Assembly (NCBI RefSeq): GCF_900105615.1
Contig: NZ_LT630003.1
Coordinates: forward strand, 1,736,001-1,800,000
Reading direction: 5' to 3'
DNA length: 64,000 bases
Source: Lacrimispora sphenoides JCM 1415
GTDB lineage: Bacteria; Bacillota; Clostridia; Lachnospirales; Lachnospiraceae
The notes beneath the pieces are model-generated. The model searched no databases and was not told the DNA's origin. It saw only the letters and a program-made list of their open reading frames with translations. The position numbers were made by a program, and so were the translations under genes. Below, one piece after another: positions 1 through 8,087 of this stretch (its first letter is position 1; every line of letters starts with the position of its first letter).

Positions 1-468
1 TACATTGTAACACATCCCTAAATCCGCTTCCAGATTATCTGCTACGGTTACGTAATGGTCTACCAGTAAATAGCGCAGCCCCTGCCGTTCTATGACCTGT
101 ACCTGATGTCCATTTGACTCCAGGTGTGCTTTTACTGTATCTGCTTTCTCCTGAAAGGGATGGACTTCTGGTTTCTTTGGAAGTGTTCCCATTATTTCCT
201 GATGGCCCATAAACGTATCTGCCCCAAAATGCATGAGCTCGCAGCTTCCGAAATTGGCTTCAGGTGAGAATTTCATGAAGGCACTTTCCTCTCCGTAGGC
301 ATTCATGAGCCCCAGCCTTTCCAGTGCCGGGAGTTTTAGATCAGGGTAGTCTTTCAGAATGCTTCTAAGGGTATCAGCCTTTTCATCTCCCGGCCTGGCA
401 AGACGTGCATCTTCCATAGCTCCAATGCCGAATCCATCCAAAACGATGACAATCAATCTTTTTTTCAT
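1..468 (-). CDS. yhfW: YhfW, phosphopentomutase-like metalloenzyme (N-terminal part, runs off the window)
   Basis: The first 156 codons of a gene that continues beyond base 1. The protein starts MKKRLIVIVLDGFGIGAMED. The DGFG motif near residue 11 is the first metal-binding segment of the phosphopentomutase/alkaline phosphatase superfamily, and HFGADTFMGHQEIMGT near residue 80 is typical of DeoB-like mutases. Its place in a yhf cluster points to YhfW, the DeoB-like member of the E. coli yhf operon, rather than to DeoB of nucleoside catabolism. The ATG overlaps the stop of yhfX by 4 bases (ATGA), so the two are translationally coupled. It is the last gene of the operon visible here. Its substrate is not known; a phosphorylated sugar or related metabolite is an inference. 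Confidence 0.85.
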   Translation of the reverse strand, partial: MKKRLIVIVLDGFGIGAMEDARLARPGDEKADTLRSILKDYPDLKLPALERLGLMNAYGEESAFMKFSPEANFGSCELMHFGADTFMGHQEIMGTLPKKPEVHPFQEKADTVKAHLESNGHQVQVIERQGLRYLLVDHYVTVADNLEADLGMCYNV

Positions 469-1622
469 AACTTTTTCCCCATGCTGTCATATATTCCAAC
501 AATTTGCGGTTTTTTCTTTTTCAATCCTTCTATCAGCACCACATCCGACCGGGTGACAAAGATCTGATAACGGAATGCCATGACCACAGTATCTCCTACC
601 GTTCCTTCATTCGTCAGGCCGAAATGGTAATCAATGCTTTCATTGGAAGGCGGAATAACATCCATTTTTGTATAACTATCAAAAGAGGTCCCAACCAGAG
701 CAGACGTTACATGGGAACGCCGGTAATAGCCGCCGCCGTAACAATAAGCCTGCCCGTTAAAATTATGGGATATCTCACTTACATAAGTAACACACGGGAT
801 TTCCTCCAGCATATGGTATGCATGTATAGGAGTTGTACCGGTCAGGCCATGGCCCGGTTCTGCACAGTTTCCTCCCATTTCTTTGATCTTGCTTAGAGCG
901 TAGGTACAGGTGCCGGAAGGCGTATTGATGATGGTTACGGGAACTCCGCACTCCTTTAAAATATTAGCTGCATGTATTACGGTATCCATGTTATTGGTAG
1001 GGATCAGGTCATGGGCGGCTTCTTCATATAAAAAGCAGGGGAAAGATGTGACACCTGCAATTTTTACACAGGGATACTGCGTTTCGACCCGTTCTGTAAG
1101 ATCTTTTAACACATCAATATGGAACCCTGCAGTCTGCCCCGAATAGATCATATCCGAATCGTTAGTAACACGGAGAATGATCTCCTGGGAAAGCCCCAGT
1201 TTCTTTGCCGCCTGATGGATCTGACTGATTTTTTCTTCGGAATATACCGTGATCATCTGAGGCTGGTATGCTACGATCTCCTCTACCTGGGCAGTAGGAA
1301 TCTGTACCAGATGCCCGACGTTTGCGATCGGGATCTGGTGATCCATCATAACTTTAGCTTCTTTATAATCCACTACAACGGCCCCTTCGTAGCCCAGTTC
1401 TACCAGTTTCCCTGCCAGATAGGGATTTCTTCCGGCCTGCTTCAGCATGAAGAACAACCGGACCTCCTTCTCCTTTGCTTCTTTTAACATGAAAGATGCA
1501 TTATCCAGAAAGGTATCCACGTCTATCACATAAGAATCCGGTTGGATCAGCCCGCTCTGATGAAGCTCAAAGGAGGCTTTGATCAGTTCCGGGTTTCGCT
1601 TTAAGGTCTGCTCTAAAAACAT
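465..1622 (-). CDS. yhfX: YhfX, PLP-dependent alanine-racemase-fold protein
   Basis: A 385-residue protein with the type III (alanine racemase N-terminal) PLP barrel. The likely PLP lysine is Lys61 in LFFMLKQAGRNP, which aligns with the lysine early in the racemase barrel (usually followed by AN.YG). The glycine-rich YCYGGGYYRRS segment in the C-terminal half and the overall length fit YhfX of E. coli. The reaction is unassigned: a racemase or an amino-acid lyase-type reaction is possible. The gene abuts yhfS with no spacer and its stop overlaps the yhfW start, so all three are one transcript. No signal peptide or membrane segment is seen, so it is cytoplasmic. Confidence 0.85.
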   Translation of the reverse strand: MFLEQTLKRNPELIKASFELHQSGLIQPDSYVIDVDTFLDNASFMLKEAKEKEVRLFFMLKQAGRNPYLAGKLVELGYEGAVVVDYKEAKVMMDHQIPIANVGHLVQIPTAQVEEIVAYQPQMITVYSEEKISQIHQAAKKLGLSQEIILRVTNDSDMIYSGQTAGFHIDVLKDLTERVETQYPCVKIAGVTSFPCFLYEEAAHDLIPTNNMDTVIHAANILKECGVPVTIINTPSGTCTYALSKIKEMGGNCAEPGHGLTGTTPIHAYHMLEEIPCVTYVSEISHNFNGQAYCYGGGYYRRSHVTSALVGTSFDSYTKMDVIPPSNESIDYHFGLTNEGTVGDTVVMAFRYQIFVTRSDVVLIEGLKKKKPQIVGIYDSMGKKL

Positions 1623-2717
1623 TTATATCACTCTTTCTACAGCTTCTTTTATAATGTGCATAATGGTATCCGCCCCGGACCGCATCGGGTTGATCCGGAT
1701 CATGCGGCTTTCCAGTGTTGGATCCGCACTCCGGAAGGTACCGGATACCCGGTAAAACATGGGAACCAGCTCATATTTTGATTCTGCTCCCACTGGATTC
1801 GGTGCTGCTCCCAGCTTTTCGGCTTCCCTAAGTACTTTTTCTGCAATGTTTTCATAAAACTCAACCAAAAGTACTTTTGACTGGGCATTTGCCAGAAATG
1901 CCTGTTTTACCTGAGGAATCTCACCTGCGTTCAGCCGTTTTACACATGCTTCATTTACCTGGGCCTGGATGGCCAGGGCCACAGGCGCATAGACAAGGCC
2001 GTGGAGCACATCCAGGGCTTCATGACCCTGAACCTTCATGCCTCCCGAATAACTTTCTTTCACTAACTTTTCAATATAACATGCCTTTCCTACGATAATG
2101 CCTACGCCTTCCGGGCCCAACAGCTTAAATGAGGAAAAGCAGGAAAGGTCCGCGCCGCACTGGATGCCGATCCGGCTCACTTTCATAGCGGCATAGTTAT
2201 CATCGGTTAATATGGGAATATCAATGCATTCCTTAATTGTTTCGATCACCTGGGCTATGTCATAACTGTCATCCGGCTTTTGCCTTGTGTATTGGATGAG
2301 AGCGCCTTTCATATCATTGTTTTCTTTTATCACCCGGCGGATATCGTCCGGATCATTATAATCTGCCTCTACAGTCGGAATGTATAACATTTCCAGAGAT
2401 GTGGCAGTCGTGCTGTAAACAGGAGCCTTGTGTACCAGGATTTTTTCTGCCGGTTTTAATATGCTGTGGAGTCCCATTCTTATAGCCCCGCTTCCGGCTC
2501 CTCTTACCAGGATACAGGCTTCCCCATCAAACAGATCCGCAATCACCCGTTCCGCTTTTTTTGTGGTTAACGGCTTATTAAGCCCCGGAACAACCCCTAA
2601 ATCTCCACGATTTAAAATCTCGCGGCCGCTGAATGATTTTGTGATACAATCAATTACTTTAAACTGCAGTCTGGCGGCCTCCTCTACTGAGATGCTGGAT
2701 AACGGATAGGTCTGCAT
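1623..2717 (-). CDS. yhfS: YhfS, fold-type I PLP aminotransferase-like enzyme
   Basis: A 364-residue fold-type I PLP enzyme. The cofactor lysine is probably Lys198 in CFSSFKLLGPEGVG, and the aspartate pairing with the pyridine nitrogen lies in LTDDNYAAMK (about residue 173). VRGAGSGAIR at 71-80 fits the phosphate-binding turn. The family includes SelA/cystathionine-lyase-like enzymes and E. coli YhfS; true transamination, lyase or other PLP chemistry cannot be told from sequence. The start has a strong AAGGAGGA ribosome binding site 7-8 bases upstream. It follows php after 13 bases and is followed directly by yhfX. Two consecutive PLP enzymes in one operon suggest that an amino group is handled in consecutive steps (inference). 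Confidence 0.85.
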   Translation of the reverse strand: MQTYPLSSISVEEAARLQFKVIDCITKSFSGREILNRGDLGVVPGLNKPLTTKKAERVIADLFDGEACILVRGAGSGAIRMGLHSILKPAEKILVHKAPVYSTTATSLEMLYIPTVEADYNDPDDIRRVIKENNDMKGALIQYTRQKPDDSYDIAQVIETIKECIDIPILTDDNYAAMKVSRIGIQCGADLSCFSSFKLLGPEGVGIIVGKACYIEKLVKESYSGGMKVQGHEALDVLHGLVYAPVALAIQAQVNEACVKRLNAGEIPQVKQAFLANAQSKVLLVEFYENIAEKVLREAEKLGAAPNPVGAESKYELVPMFYRVSGTFRSADPTLESRMIRINPMRSGADTIMHIIKEAVERVI

Positions 2718-2730
2718 TTTATCTTCCTCC

Positions 2731-3600
2731 TTATTTCAAAATCCGGTCCGGATTATTAATCAGCAGCATATCGATTTGTTCCTCGGATAATCCATAATCC
2801 CGAAGCATGGGAAGAAAGGTTTCAAACAGATAAGCATAACCCAAACCTCCCCATGCCTTTAAATGAGATTTTCTGGTAATATCCATAGATAAAACCACCT
2901 GCCCCAGGAAACCTTCTTTTGTGATTCGCTTTAACGTTTCTGCGCGGAACCGGTCTGGACAGTAATTATTTTTTCCTACAGTATCAAATCCGATATTGAC
3001 GCCTTCCTTCAGAACAGAAAGAATGTAATCCGTGTCCTGGGAAAGGTCTAAATGGCCGATAATAATCTTTTCCGGCCGTATCCCGGCATTTTTTAAATAT
3101 ATGGCCTGTTCCAAAGCCATTGTTCCAAGGGTTGTATGGGTAGTTACTACGGAACCGGTGCGCACCGCTGCCAAAGCCATGGAATGAAACACCTTTTTTT
3201 CCATATCCGTCATGGTGCTTTTGCTGGTCCCAAACTCTCCTATGACCCTTGCTTTGATGCCGGAATCCCCTATTCCTTCCGTCAATTCCTTCTCTGCCAT
3301 TGTGGCAAGCTCTGTTTCCGACATGGAATACACAAAATCCGGAAGAAACGGCTCTTTATAAAAACCGGTCGACTGCAGGATCCGGATGCCGGTGGCTTTT
3401 TCCATACGGCTCACGTATTCCGGATTCCTTCCCATACCCATATTCGTCACATCCAGAATGCGCCTGACTCCTAGCTGATACAGACAGCAAAGCTCGCTTT
3501 TCGTTTCCTCAAAACAGTCCAGCCGGCAATCCTGGTCTTTTTTTACCCCGGATAAGTCTATGGTAATGTGTTCATGCATCAAAGTATAACCTTTTTCCAT
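2731..3600 (-). CDS. php: Php, phosphotriesterase-homology amidohydrolase
   Basis: A 289-residue TIM-barrel metal hydrolase of the phosphotriesterase homology family; E. coli Php has about the same size. Metal ligands are visible: His9 and His11 in LMHEHITID, a Glu in VIGEFGTSK where phosphotriesterase has a carboxylated lysine, His in TTHTTLG and IGHLDLSQD, and the final Asp in LSMDITRK. The Glu bridge is also found in E. coli Php. The natural substrate is unknown; related enzymes are lactonases or carboxylic/phosphoric ester hydrolases. Its ribosome binding site (TTAGGAG, 7 bases from the ATG) is supplied by the 3' end of the intergenic repeat at 3608-3713. Confidence 0.88.
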   Translation of the reverse strand: MEKGYTLMHEHITIDLSGVKKDQDCRLDCFEETKSELCCLYQLGVRRILDVTNMGMGRNPEYVSRMEKATGIRILQSTGFYKEPFLPDFVYSMSETELATMAEKELTEGIGDSGIKARVIGEFGTSKSTMTDMEKKVFHSMALAAVRTGSVVTTHTTLGTMALEQAIYLKNAGIRPEKIIIGHLDLSQDTDYILSVLKEGVNIGFDTVGKNNYCPDRFRAETLKRITKEGFLGQVVLSMDITRKSHLKAWGGLGYAYLFETFLPMLRDYGLSEEQIDMLLINNPDRILK

Positions 3601-3607
3601 GTTTTGT

Positions 3608-3713
3608 CTCCTAATGATTCAAGGGGATATGCTTGCATATCCAGTTGATACCCAGTTAAGCGGGGCAAGCTGTTCATAAACGCAAGGTTGAAAGACATTT
3701 TTCTTTTAACCTT
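3608..3713 (-). repeat. Intergenic repeat family 2, copy 1 (5' of php)
   Basis: This stretch between the amidase gene and php matches 54604-54695 at both ends. Shared blocks, read on the minus strand, are AAGGT-AAAAGAAAA, TTCAAC-TTG, CAACTGGATAT and TCATTAGGAG; the middle differs. It holds an inverted repeat with 8-bp arms (3625-3632 and 3635-3642, GGATATGC / GCATATCC). The minus-strand end carries the Shine-Dalgarno sequence of php. Both copies lie directly in front of a gene inside an operon. Function unknown; a mobile or regulatory 5' leader is inferred. Confidence 0.6.
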
Positions 3714-3768
3714 TGCCTTAAAGGGACAAAGGGAGAATTACTCTCACTTTTGGCCCGTCGTTTCTTCA

Positions 3769-4752
3769 CTAGAAATACATATCAAAATTCATAAAGTACC
3801 GTTCGATCAGCTGGGATCTTTTACAGACCAGCAATCTTACCTTTCGGAACATTGCTTCAATGTCCTCCTTTTTACTTTCACAGATCAGAACGGTACAGCA
3901 CCCCAATTCAGTGGAAGGAACGGTCAGTGCGGATTTTCCGCACATATTGACCACCCGCATCAGCCCTTTTCCTGAACGAGCCTGGCATTTTTCTGTTTCC
4001 TTATCAAAATGGCCGTAAATGCTGTCTCCCATGGCATTCACATCCACCGGTCCTTCCCTTGAGATCAGGATGGTTCCCGGCCTTATGATTCCGTTTAAGT
4101 ATTGGATCAATGGTTCCCGGCCCCCATAAATATCCGGCTGGCCATCGTTTGGTACCTCTTTCCATTCCCAACCGGCATTCTTATCATCGGAATCCTCTGT
4201 CAGGCTTATTCCAAGCAATGGGTCCAAAACCTGTTCCAGGGTCTTTAAATCTCTGGTAATGGCCCCAATGCTGGGGGAAAATAGGATTCCATCAGTGGAA
4301 GCTTTGGAATGCTGCCTCATATGATCCTGCTCAATTAACGGAGAGATAAATCCATAAAGATTGAGCGCAGCGGCAGGTGCCAGTACACTGCCGCCGCCGT
4401 CTGTTCCGATTCCGGCATCATTGATTCCATAGAATACATTGAGGGCCGTACCGCTGCTGGAGCCGGTCATCCATTTTCCTGTAATGGGATTGATAAGCTG
4501 TAAATCCACCGCTCTTCCGCCTAAAGCCATTTTATCGGCGGTATGAAATAAAAAGCCATTTTCATTAAGACGTTCTTTTAGTTTCCCGGGAATGACCGGA
4601 GTATCCTTGATACCGGTATACCAGGCAAACCCATATTTTTTCTGAGCTGGAGCAACCAGGTCAATGACGCGGGGATTTACCTTGTTTACAGTGCAATAGG
4701 GATTTTTAAGTGCCAAAAATGTTTTCTTTGCATATGTTTCAAGTCTTTCCAT
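3769..4752 (-). CDS. Amidase-signature family hydrolase, short form, in the yhf operon
   Basis: A 327-residue protein with the amidase-signature catalytic triad: Lys49 in TGIKDT, a cis-Ser around residue 99 in TGSSSGTA, and nucleophile Ser122 in GTDGGGSV. Typical family members have 450-500 residues, so this one is short and lacks much of the C-terminal half. It would hydrolyse an amide or ester bond in a small substrate. It lies 12 bases after yhfT and before php, within the yhf operon. As far as known, the E. coli operon has no such gene, so this hints at an amide-containing substrate (inference). The Shine-Dalgarno is weak (GGGA). No signal peptide. Identity as an active amidase is likely because the triad is intact. 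Confidence 0.72.
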   Translation of the reverse strand: MERLETYAKKTFLALKNPYCTVNKVNPRVIDLVAPAQKKYGFAWYTGIKDTPVIPGKLKERLNENGFLFHTADKMALGGRAVDLQLINPITGKWMTGSSSGTALNVFYGINDAGIGTDGGGSVLAPAAALNLYGFISPLIEQDHMRQHSKASTDGILFSPSIGAITRDLKTLEQVLDPLLGISLTEDSDDKNAGWEWKEVPNDGQPDIYGGREPLIQYLNGIIRPGTILISREGPVDVNAMGDSIYGHFDKETEKCQARSGKGLMRVVNMCGKSALTVPSTELGCCTVLICESKKEDIEAMFRKVRLLVCKRSQLIERYFMNFDMYF

Positions 4753-4764
4753 ATCAATTCCCAG

Positions 4765-6075
4765 CTACTTTGCCACCGGGACTGCAATGAGACCGATAAT
4801 GAGAAGCAGGTTCAGCAGCACTCCGAATGCGATACAGGCCACAGGACCGACCGCCAGGTCAACAATCGGTTTTTTCGCTTTCTTATTTAAAAGGAAGGCC
4901 CCGATTACAAACAGTGCTCCGATTCCAGTGTACCCGGAAGAGGAAACAGCCATTTTTTCAGCAGCAACGATACCGCCTGCAAGCAAAGAAATTTCCAGAA
5001 CCTTGTTCATGGATGTTCTCACATACTCTCCCATATCTTTGACTCCCGGGAATTTATCCATGTATTTTGCAAAAATGTTGATCAGGAAAATCTCTGCCAC
5101 CATGACTGCAAATCCGAGTACAAAGGCAAAAAACGGGTTTCCATGGAGGAACAGTCCGACTACAAATACAAAGGTACAGCCAGCCGCACCATACACACCT
5201 GTCACAATGGCTGTAGTAAATACCAGAGGTATGAAACCAATGGCTCTTGCGAGTGCGGTTAATCCGGCGTTGCTGTATTCCTGGTTAGCTAAAAGGGCCA
5301 GGGAAGCGGGATCGCCGGCGATAATGGCAAGGCTGGTTCCGGATGCGATCAGACCGCCCATAACAGCCAGCAGCAGCCAGTTTTTACGAATTCGTAAAAT
5401 GTTGCCCTCAAAACCCTGGATCAGCCCTTCATTGGCATGCTCCGTACCTTTCTGCTGAGCAGCATAAACGATCATCATTATCATACCTGCAAGCATTGCC
5501 ATGCCTTCTGCATTTAAAGAAACCTTGCCTGCTCCAATAGGAAAGGTACCGAATTTTTTTACAAGGAAATATACAAGTAAGGTTATAATTGCGGCGGTCA
5601 ATCCTTTTTTAAAGCCATGCTGGTAAGCGATGCCCACTGCCGGGAATATGGCAAATGCAACTGTTATATAGCCGGAAACACTTCCTAAGTCACTGGTGAA
5701 GTTATATGGCATATAGCTGAACAGTTTTACAACAAACTCAAGACCGGCCAGAATCGCCAGGCCGTAAGCGGCTCCAATGACAGCGGAAAGGATCATCCCG
5801 TTCCTGCTGTTATTGCAGAAAGATCCGATGATATCAGTAGTTAACAGCAGGCAGTGGATCAAAATAATGCTTGCTGCAATGGATGTCGGTATACCAAAAC
5901 CGATGACCAGGCCGAAACTGATGGCAAAACTCATGGCCGCCAATTCTTTTCGGTTGATCTCGCCGTTAAAATACTGCCCCACAATTGGCCGGAAACCGTC
6001 ATTAAATACTGCAATCCCCTGATTGGATAAAACGGAAGCCAGCGCCCCAATTAATGCAATAACTATGTATTTCAT
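4765..6075 (-). CDS. yhfT: YhfT, polytopic membrane transporter-like protein
   Basis: A 436-residue, very hydrophobic protein with about 11-12 predicted membrane segments and glycine-rich helices, matching the YhfT family. In the E. coli operon YhfT is the only integral membrane protein and is presumed to be the transporter; substrate unknown. Its Shine-Dalgarno (GAGGAGG) is formed by the last codons of yhfU, and its ATG starts 2 bases after the yhfU stop, so translation of the two is linked. The amidase gene follows 12 bases downstream. No catalytic motif is seen. Transport of the pathway substrate is inference from context. Confidence 0.8.
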   Translation of the reverse strand: MKYIVIALIGALASVLSNQGIAVFNDGFRPIVGQYFNGEINRKELAAMSFAISFGLVIGFGIPTSIAASIILIHCLLLTTDIIGSFCNNSRNGMILSAVIGAAYGLAILAGLEFVVKLFSYMPYNFTSDLGSVSGYITVAFAIFPAVGIAYQHGFKKGLTAAIITLLVYFLVKKFGTFPIGAGKVSLNAEGMAMLAGMIMMIVYAAQQKGTEHANEGLIQGFEGNILRIRKNWLLLAVMGGLIASGTSLAIIAGDPASLALLANQEYSNAGLTALARAIGFIPLVFTTAIVTGVYGAAGCTFVFVVGLFLHGNPFFAFVLGFAVMVAEIFLINIFAKYMDKFPGVKDMGEYVRTSMNKVLEISLLAGGIVAAEKMAVSSSGYTGIGALFVIGAFLLNKKAKKPIVDLAVGPVACIAFGVLLNLLLIIGLIAVPVAK

Positions 6076-6077
6076 AC

Positions 6078-6449
6078 CTATGAAACCTCCTCTTTCTCAA
6101 TGATTGCCTGAAGCAAAATAGGAAGGACCTCTTCTTTGTGCTGTGCTGTAAATCCAAATGCTTTTTTCCCCTTTTGTACCTCTTCCCTGATAAAATCTCC
6201 GCTCTTTACATTTCCTGGCATGGAAATCGTAGAACAAAGCCCGGAACCCAGCATGGCCATAGCCATAGCCAGCGCTCCGCCGCCGCCAGTATTACAGGCA
6301 CCTACATAATAATCATACGTTCCGTTTTTCACGCCCAGTGCAGCATCCAGATCCCCCTTGATCTCGATTTCTGCCCGGCCGTTCATCTGCAGGGATACCA
6401 GTCTGGCAATTTCTTCCTTGTCAATCTGACCACCAACCACAATCTTCAT
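6078..6449 (-). CDS. yhfU: YhfU, DUF2620 small protein
   Basis: A 123-residue protein of the YhfU/DUF2620 family. A glycine-rich stretch (GACNTGGGGALAMAMAML, about residues 51-68) is the main conserved feature and could be a nucleotide- or metabolite-binding loop. No membrane segment. It lies between yhfY and yhfT, and its 3' end contains the yhfT ribosome binding site. The start follows AAGGAGG. It may be a soluble subunit of the YhfT transporter, because the two genes are adjacent and coupled; this is inference. Biochemical role unknown. Confidence 0.8.
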   Translation of the reverse strand: MKIVVGGQIDKEEIARLVSLQMNGRAEIEIKGDLDAALGVKNGTYDYYVGACNTGGGGALAMAMAMLGSGLCSTISMPGNVKSGDFIREEVQKGKKAFGFTAQHKEEVLPILLQAIIEKEEVS

Positions 6450-6513
6450 TGCTTCTATCCTCCTTTTATCCTTGTATCATTTCTTAAAAAGACCATTCGG
6501 CCCTGATACCTTA

Positions 6514-6873
6514 TTATGAAAGCAGATTGCATAGATGAACGGTCAGGAAATTCCGCTCTGCTTCCGGGAACTGGATATCTGTTTCCTTTAACAGTTCCTC
6601 TTTTAACACTTCCGCTCTTTGGTAAACCGGCTCCTTTTTTATTCCATCGAGGAGCGTATTATCCAGAGGGTGCTCCACAACCCCGTCTAAAACTCTTTGT
6701 CCTGCCATGGCCAGATGGGTAATGAACATTGCCGCCTTATCTTCCTCTGTGTCAGGTTTTTCTTCCAGGATCCGTTCCACTGCTTTTCTGGAATAATCCG
6801 CAACCTTTTTGCAGATCACATGATTTTCCTCCAGAATGTCCAGACGCTGGTTTAACATATCTCTTAAATCCAT
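6514..6873 (-). CDS. yhfY: YhfY, PRD-domain protein
   Basis: A 119-residue single PTS-regulation-domain (PRD) protein, as is E. coli YhfY (about 120 residues). The ATG at 6873 was chosen over an upstream ATG at 6894 because a strong GGGAGG lies 8 bases before it; the upstream ATG lies within or just after the operator at 6897-6910. PRDs normally carry histidines phosphorylated by HPr or EIIB; the candidates here are in EENHVICKK, TEEDKAAMFITHLAMA and FLTVHLCNLL. It has no DNA-binding domain of its own, so it may modulate YhfZ or sense PTS state (inference). First structural gene after the second operator copy. Confidence 0.8.
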   Translation of the reverse strand: MDLRDMLNQRLDILEENHVICKKVADYSRKAVERILEEKPDTEEDKAAMFITHLAMAGQRVLDGVVEHPLDNTLLDGIKKEPVYQRAEVLKEELLKETDIQFPEAERNFLTVHLCNLLS

Positions 6874-6896
6874 TGGATTCCCTCCCAATCTCAATA

Positions 6897-6910
6897 TACA
6901 TTATTTTGTA
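6897..6910 (-). promoter_or_regulatory. Operator-like sequence, copy 2 (upstream of yhfY)
   Basis: TACAAAATAATGTA on the minus strand, a 14-bp imperfect palindrome (TACA..TGTA), identical to the sequence at 7893-7906 next to the yhfZ promoter. It sits in the 60-base gap between yhfZ and yhfY, 24 bases from the yhfY start codon. Exact duplication at the two ends of the regulator gene suggests a YhfZ binding site controlling the structural genes. The -35/-10 elements here are not clear; TTTAAA with TATATT at 18 bases is one possibility. Confidence 0.6.
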
Positions 6911-6933
6911 CTTTGCTTTAAAAAAGACAACTT

Positions 6934-7869
6934 TTAAAAATATGGTTCTCTTTTTTTCTCCCTTACCTCCCGGATGATCTCCACAACCTTCGGTACACTG
7001 ACATACTTTTCTAATAGTGCCTTTAGATATTCATCCTCCTTTCTGATAACCATTACAGCCGTTGAAAACAGGTTGTTATAATCAGATTCGTCTAAGAAAA
7101 CTACGTTCAGCGATTTGTACTTATGCTCCAGAATATCGTCATAGTTCCATACACCTGCATCTATGATACCATCCATCAAGGCGCCTACGGTCTGCTGGGT
7201 CCGGATTGGAACCAGAGTAACCTTTTTGCCGTGTATAATATTTTTAGTAATGCAGCTCTGGTCAATGGAGCTGCTGTCATATGCGACCCGCATACCATCC
7301 TGAATGCTTTCATATTTGGAATCCCCTAAAAGAAGCACGTGCCTGGAAAGAAAGCTGCCCGGGCCAAAATTAATTGCCGCTTCAATCTGCTTTCCTTCTC
7401 TTATGGATTGTTCCGCCGCATACTGGGAGCAGATAGCAAACTGGTAGGTTCCTGATTCCACCAGATCAATACGTCCTACTGCACCTCTGGCGTAAGCCAT
7501 ATTAAAGTTAAGCGGTGCAAACTGGGTATACATGGCCGTGGCGAAACCTTCATAAGTCACGGAATAGGGAAGAGGCATGATCCCTAGAATTTCTTTGCGC
7601 ATACAGTTTTCCTGCAGCTTCTTGTAATCAATCTCTTTGATGCAGGTTCCCTGATGCCCATGATTCTCCAATGTCACAGCATTGCACTCTTTTAAACAGG
7701 CAAATGCGTTCTGAATGGTCCCCCTGGATACCCCGAATTTATCCTGATACTCTGAGATCGGCAGAATCCGGTCTCCTGCATTCCGGGACATTAAATCCAA
7801 CGCCAACAGATTTTTTACCAGACCTATTTTTTGATATAGGTTTCCTGCTTCTAAACAATTGTTTTTCAT
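6934..7869 (-). CDS. yhfZ: YhfZ, GntR-type winged-helix regulator with ligand-binding domain
   Basis: A protein of about 311 residues when started at the ATG at 7869; a TTG at 7890 gives 318 but has no Shine-Dalgarno. The N-terminal 90 residues form a GntR-like winged helix (DRILPISEYQDKFGVSRGTI is typical of the recognition region). The rest resembles a periplasmic-binding-protein-like or solute-binding domain rather than UTRA. This matches the YhfZ family, regulator of the yhf operon. It is the first gene of the operon, with a sigma-A type promoter and an operator-like site directly upstream, which suggests autoregulation. Ligand unknown. Confidence 0.8.
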   Translation of the reverse strand: MKNNCLEAGNLYQKIGLVKNLLALDLMSRNAGDRILPISEYQDKFGVSRGTIQNAFACLKECNAVTLENHGHQGTCIKEIDYKKLQENCMRKEILGIMPLPYSVTYEGFATAMYTQFAPLNFNMAYARGAVGRIDLVESGTYQFAICSQYAAEQSIREGKQIEAAINFGPGSFLSRHVLLLGDSKYESIQDGMRVAYDSSSIDQSCITKNIIHGKKVTLVPIRTQQTVGALMDGIIDAGVWNYDDILEHKYKSLNVVFLDESDYNNLFSTAVMVIRKEDEYLKALLEKYVSVPKVVEIIREVREKKREPYF

Positions 7870-7892
7870 GAGTTCACTCGCTTTTACCAATT

Positions 7893-7906
7893 TACATTAT
7901 TTTGTA
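7893..7906 (-). promoter_or_regulatory. Operator-like sequence, copy 1 (yhfZ promoter)
   Basis: TACAAAATAATGTA on the minus strand, identical to 6897-6910. It begins right at the transcription start expected from the promoter at 7914-7942, a position suited to repression. The two identical copies flank yhfZ. Confidence 0.65.
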
Positions 7907-7913
7907 TATTCAA

Positions 7914-7942
7914 ACAATATCATATGATATGTGCAATGTCAA
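7914..7942 (-). promoter_or_regulatory. Sigma-A promoter of the yhf operon
   Basis: A perfect -35 (TTGACA, 7937-7942) and a -10 (TATTGT, 7914-7919) separated by 17 bases on the minus strand. The expected start is near 7907, adjacent to the operator-like site and about 40 bases upstream of the yhfZ ATG. Confidence 0.75.
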
Positions 7943-8000
7943 CAATATTATTTCTTGTATTTTTATTTTATGTACAGAAAACACAAATCAAGGTACAAAA

Positions 8001-8040
8001 AAGGCGGGCATTTCCGTTGTATCATAGAAATGTCCGCCTT
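8001..8040 (-). terminator. Rho-independent terminator after the cytidylate-kinase-like gene
   Basis: Inverted repeat with 14-bp arms (8001-8014 and 8027-8040; one mismatch) rich in GC (AAGGCGG / CCGCCTT). On the minus strand it is followed by a run of T. It separates the housekeeping transcript from the yhf promoter. Confidence 0.85.
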
Positions 8041-8087
8041 TATTCAATTCAATAATAATACATCTGCTATAAAAGGAGATTAATCCG

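Noticed and set aside
4787..5458. Open frame of 223 codons opposite yhfT
   Set aside because: Antisense shadow of a membrane protein gene; no conserved features.
6873..6894. Upstream start codons for yhfY
   Set aside because: The earlier ATG is next to the operator-like site and has no Shine-Dalgarno, while the internal ATG has GGGAGG at the right distance.
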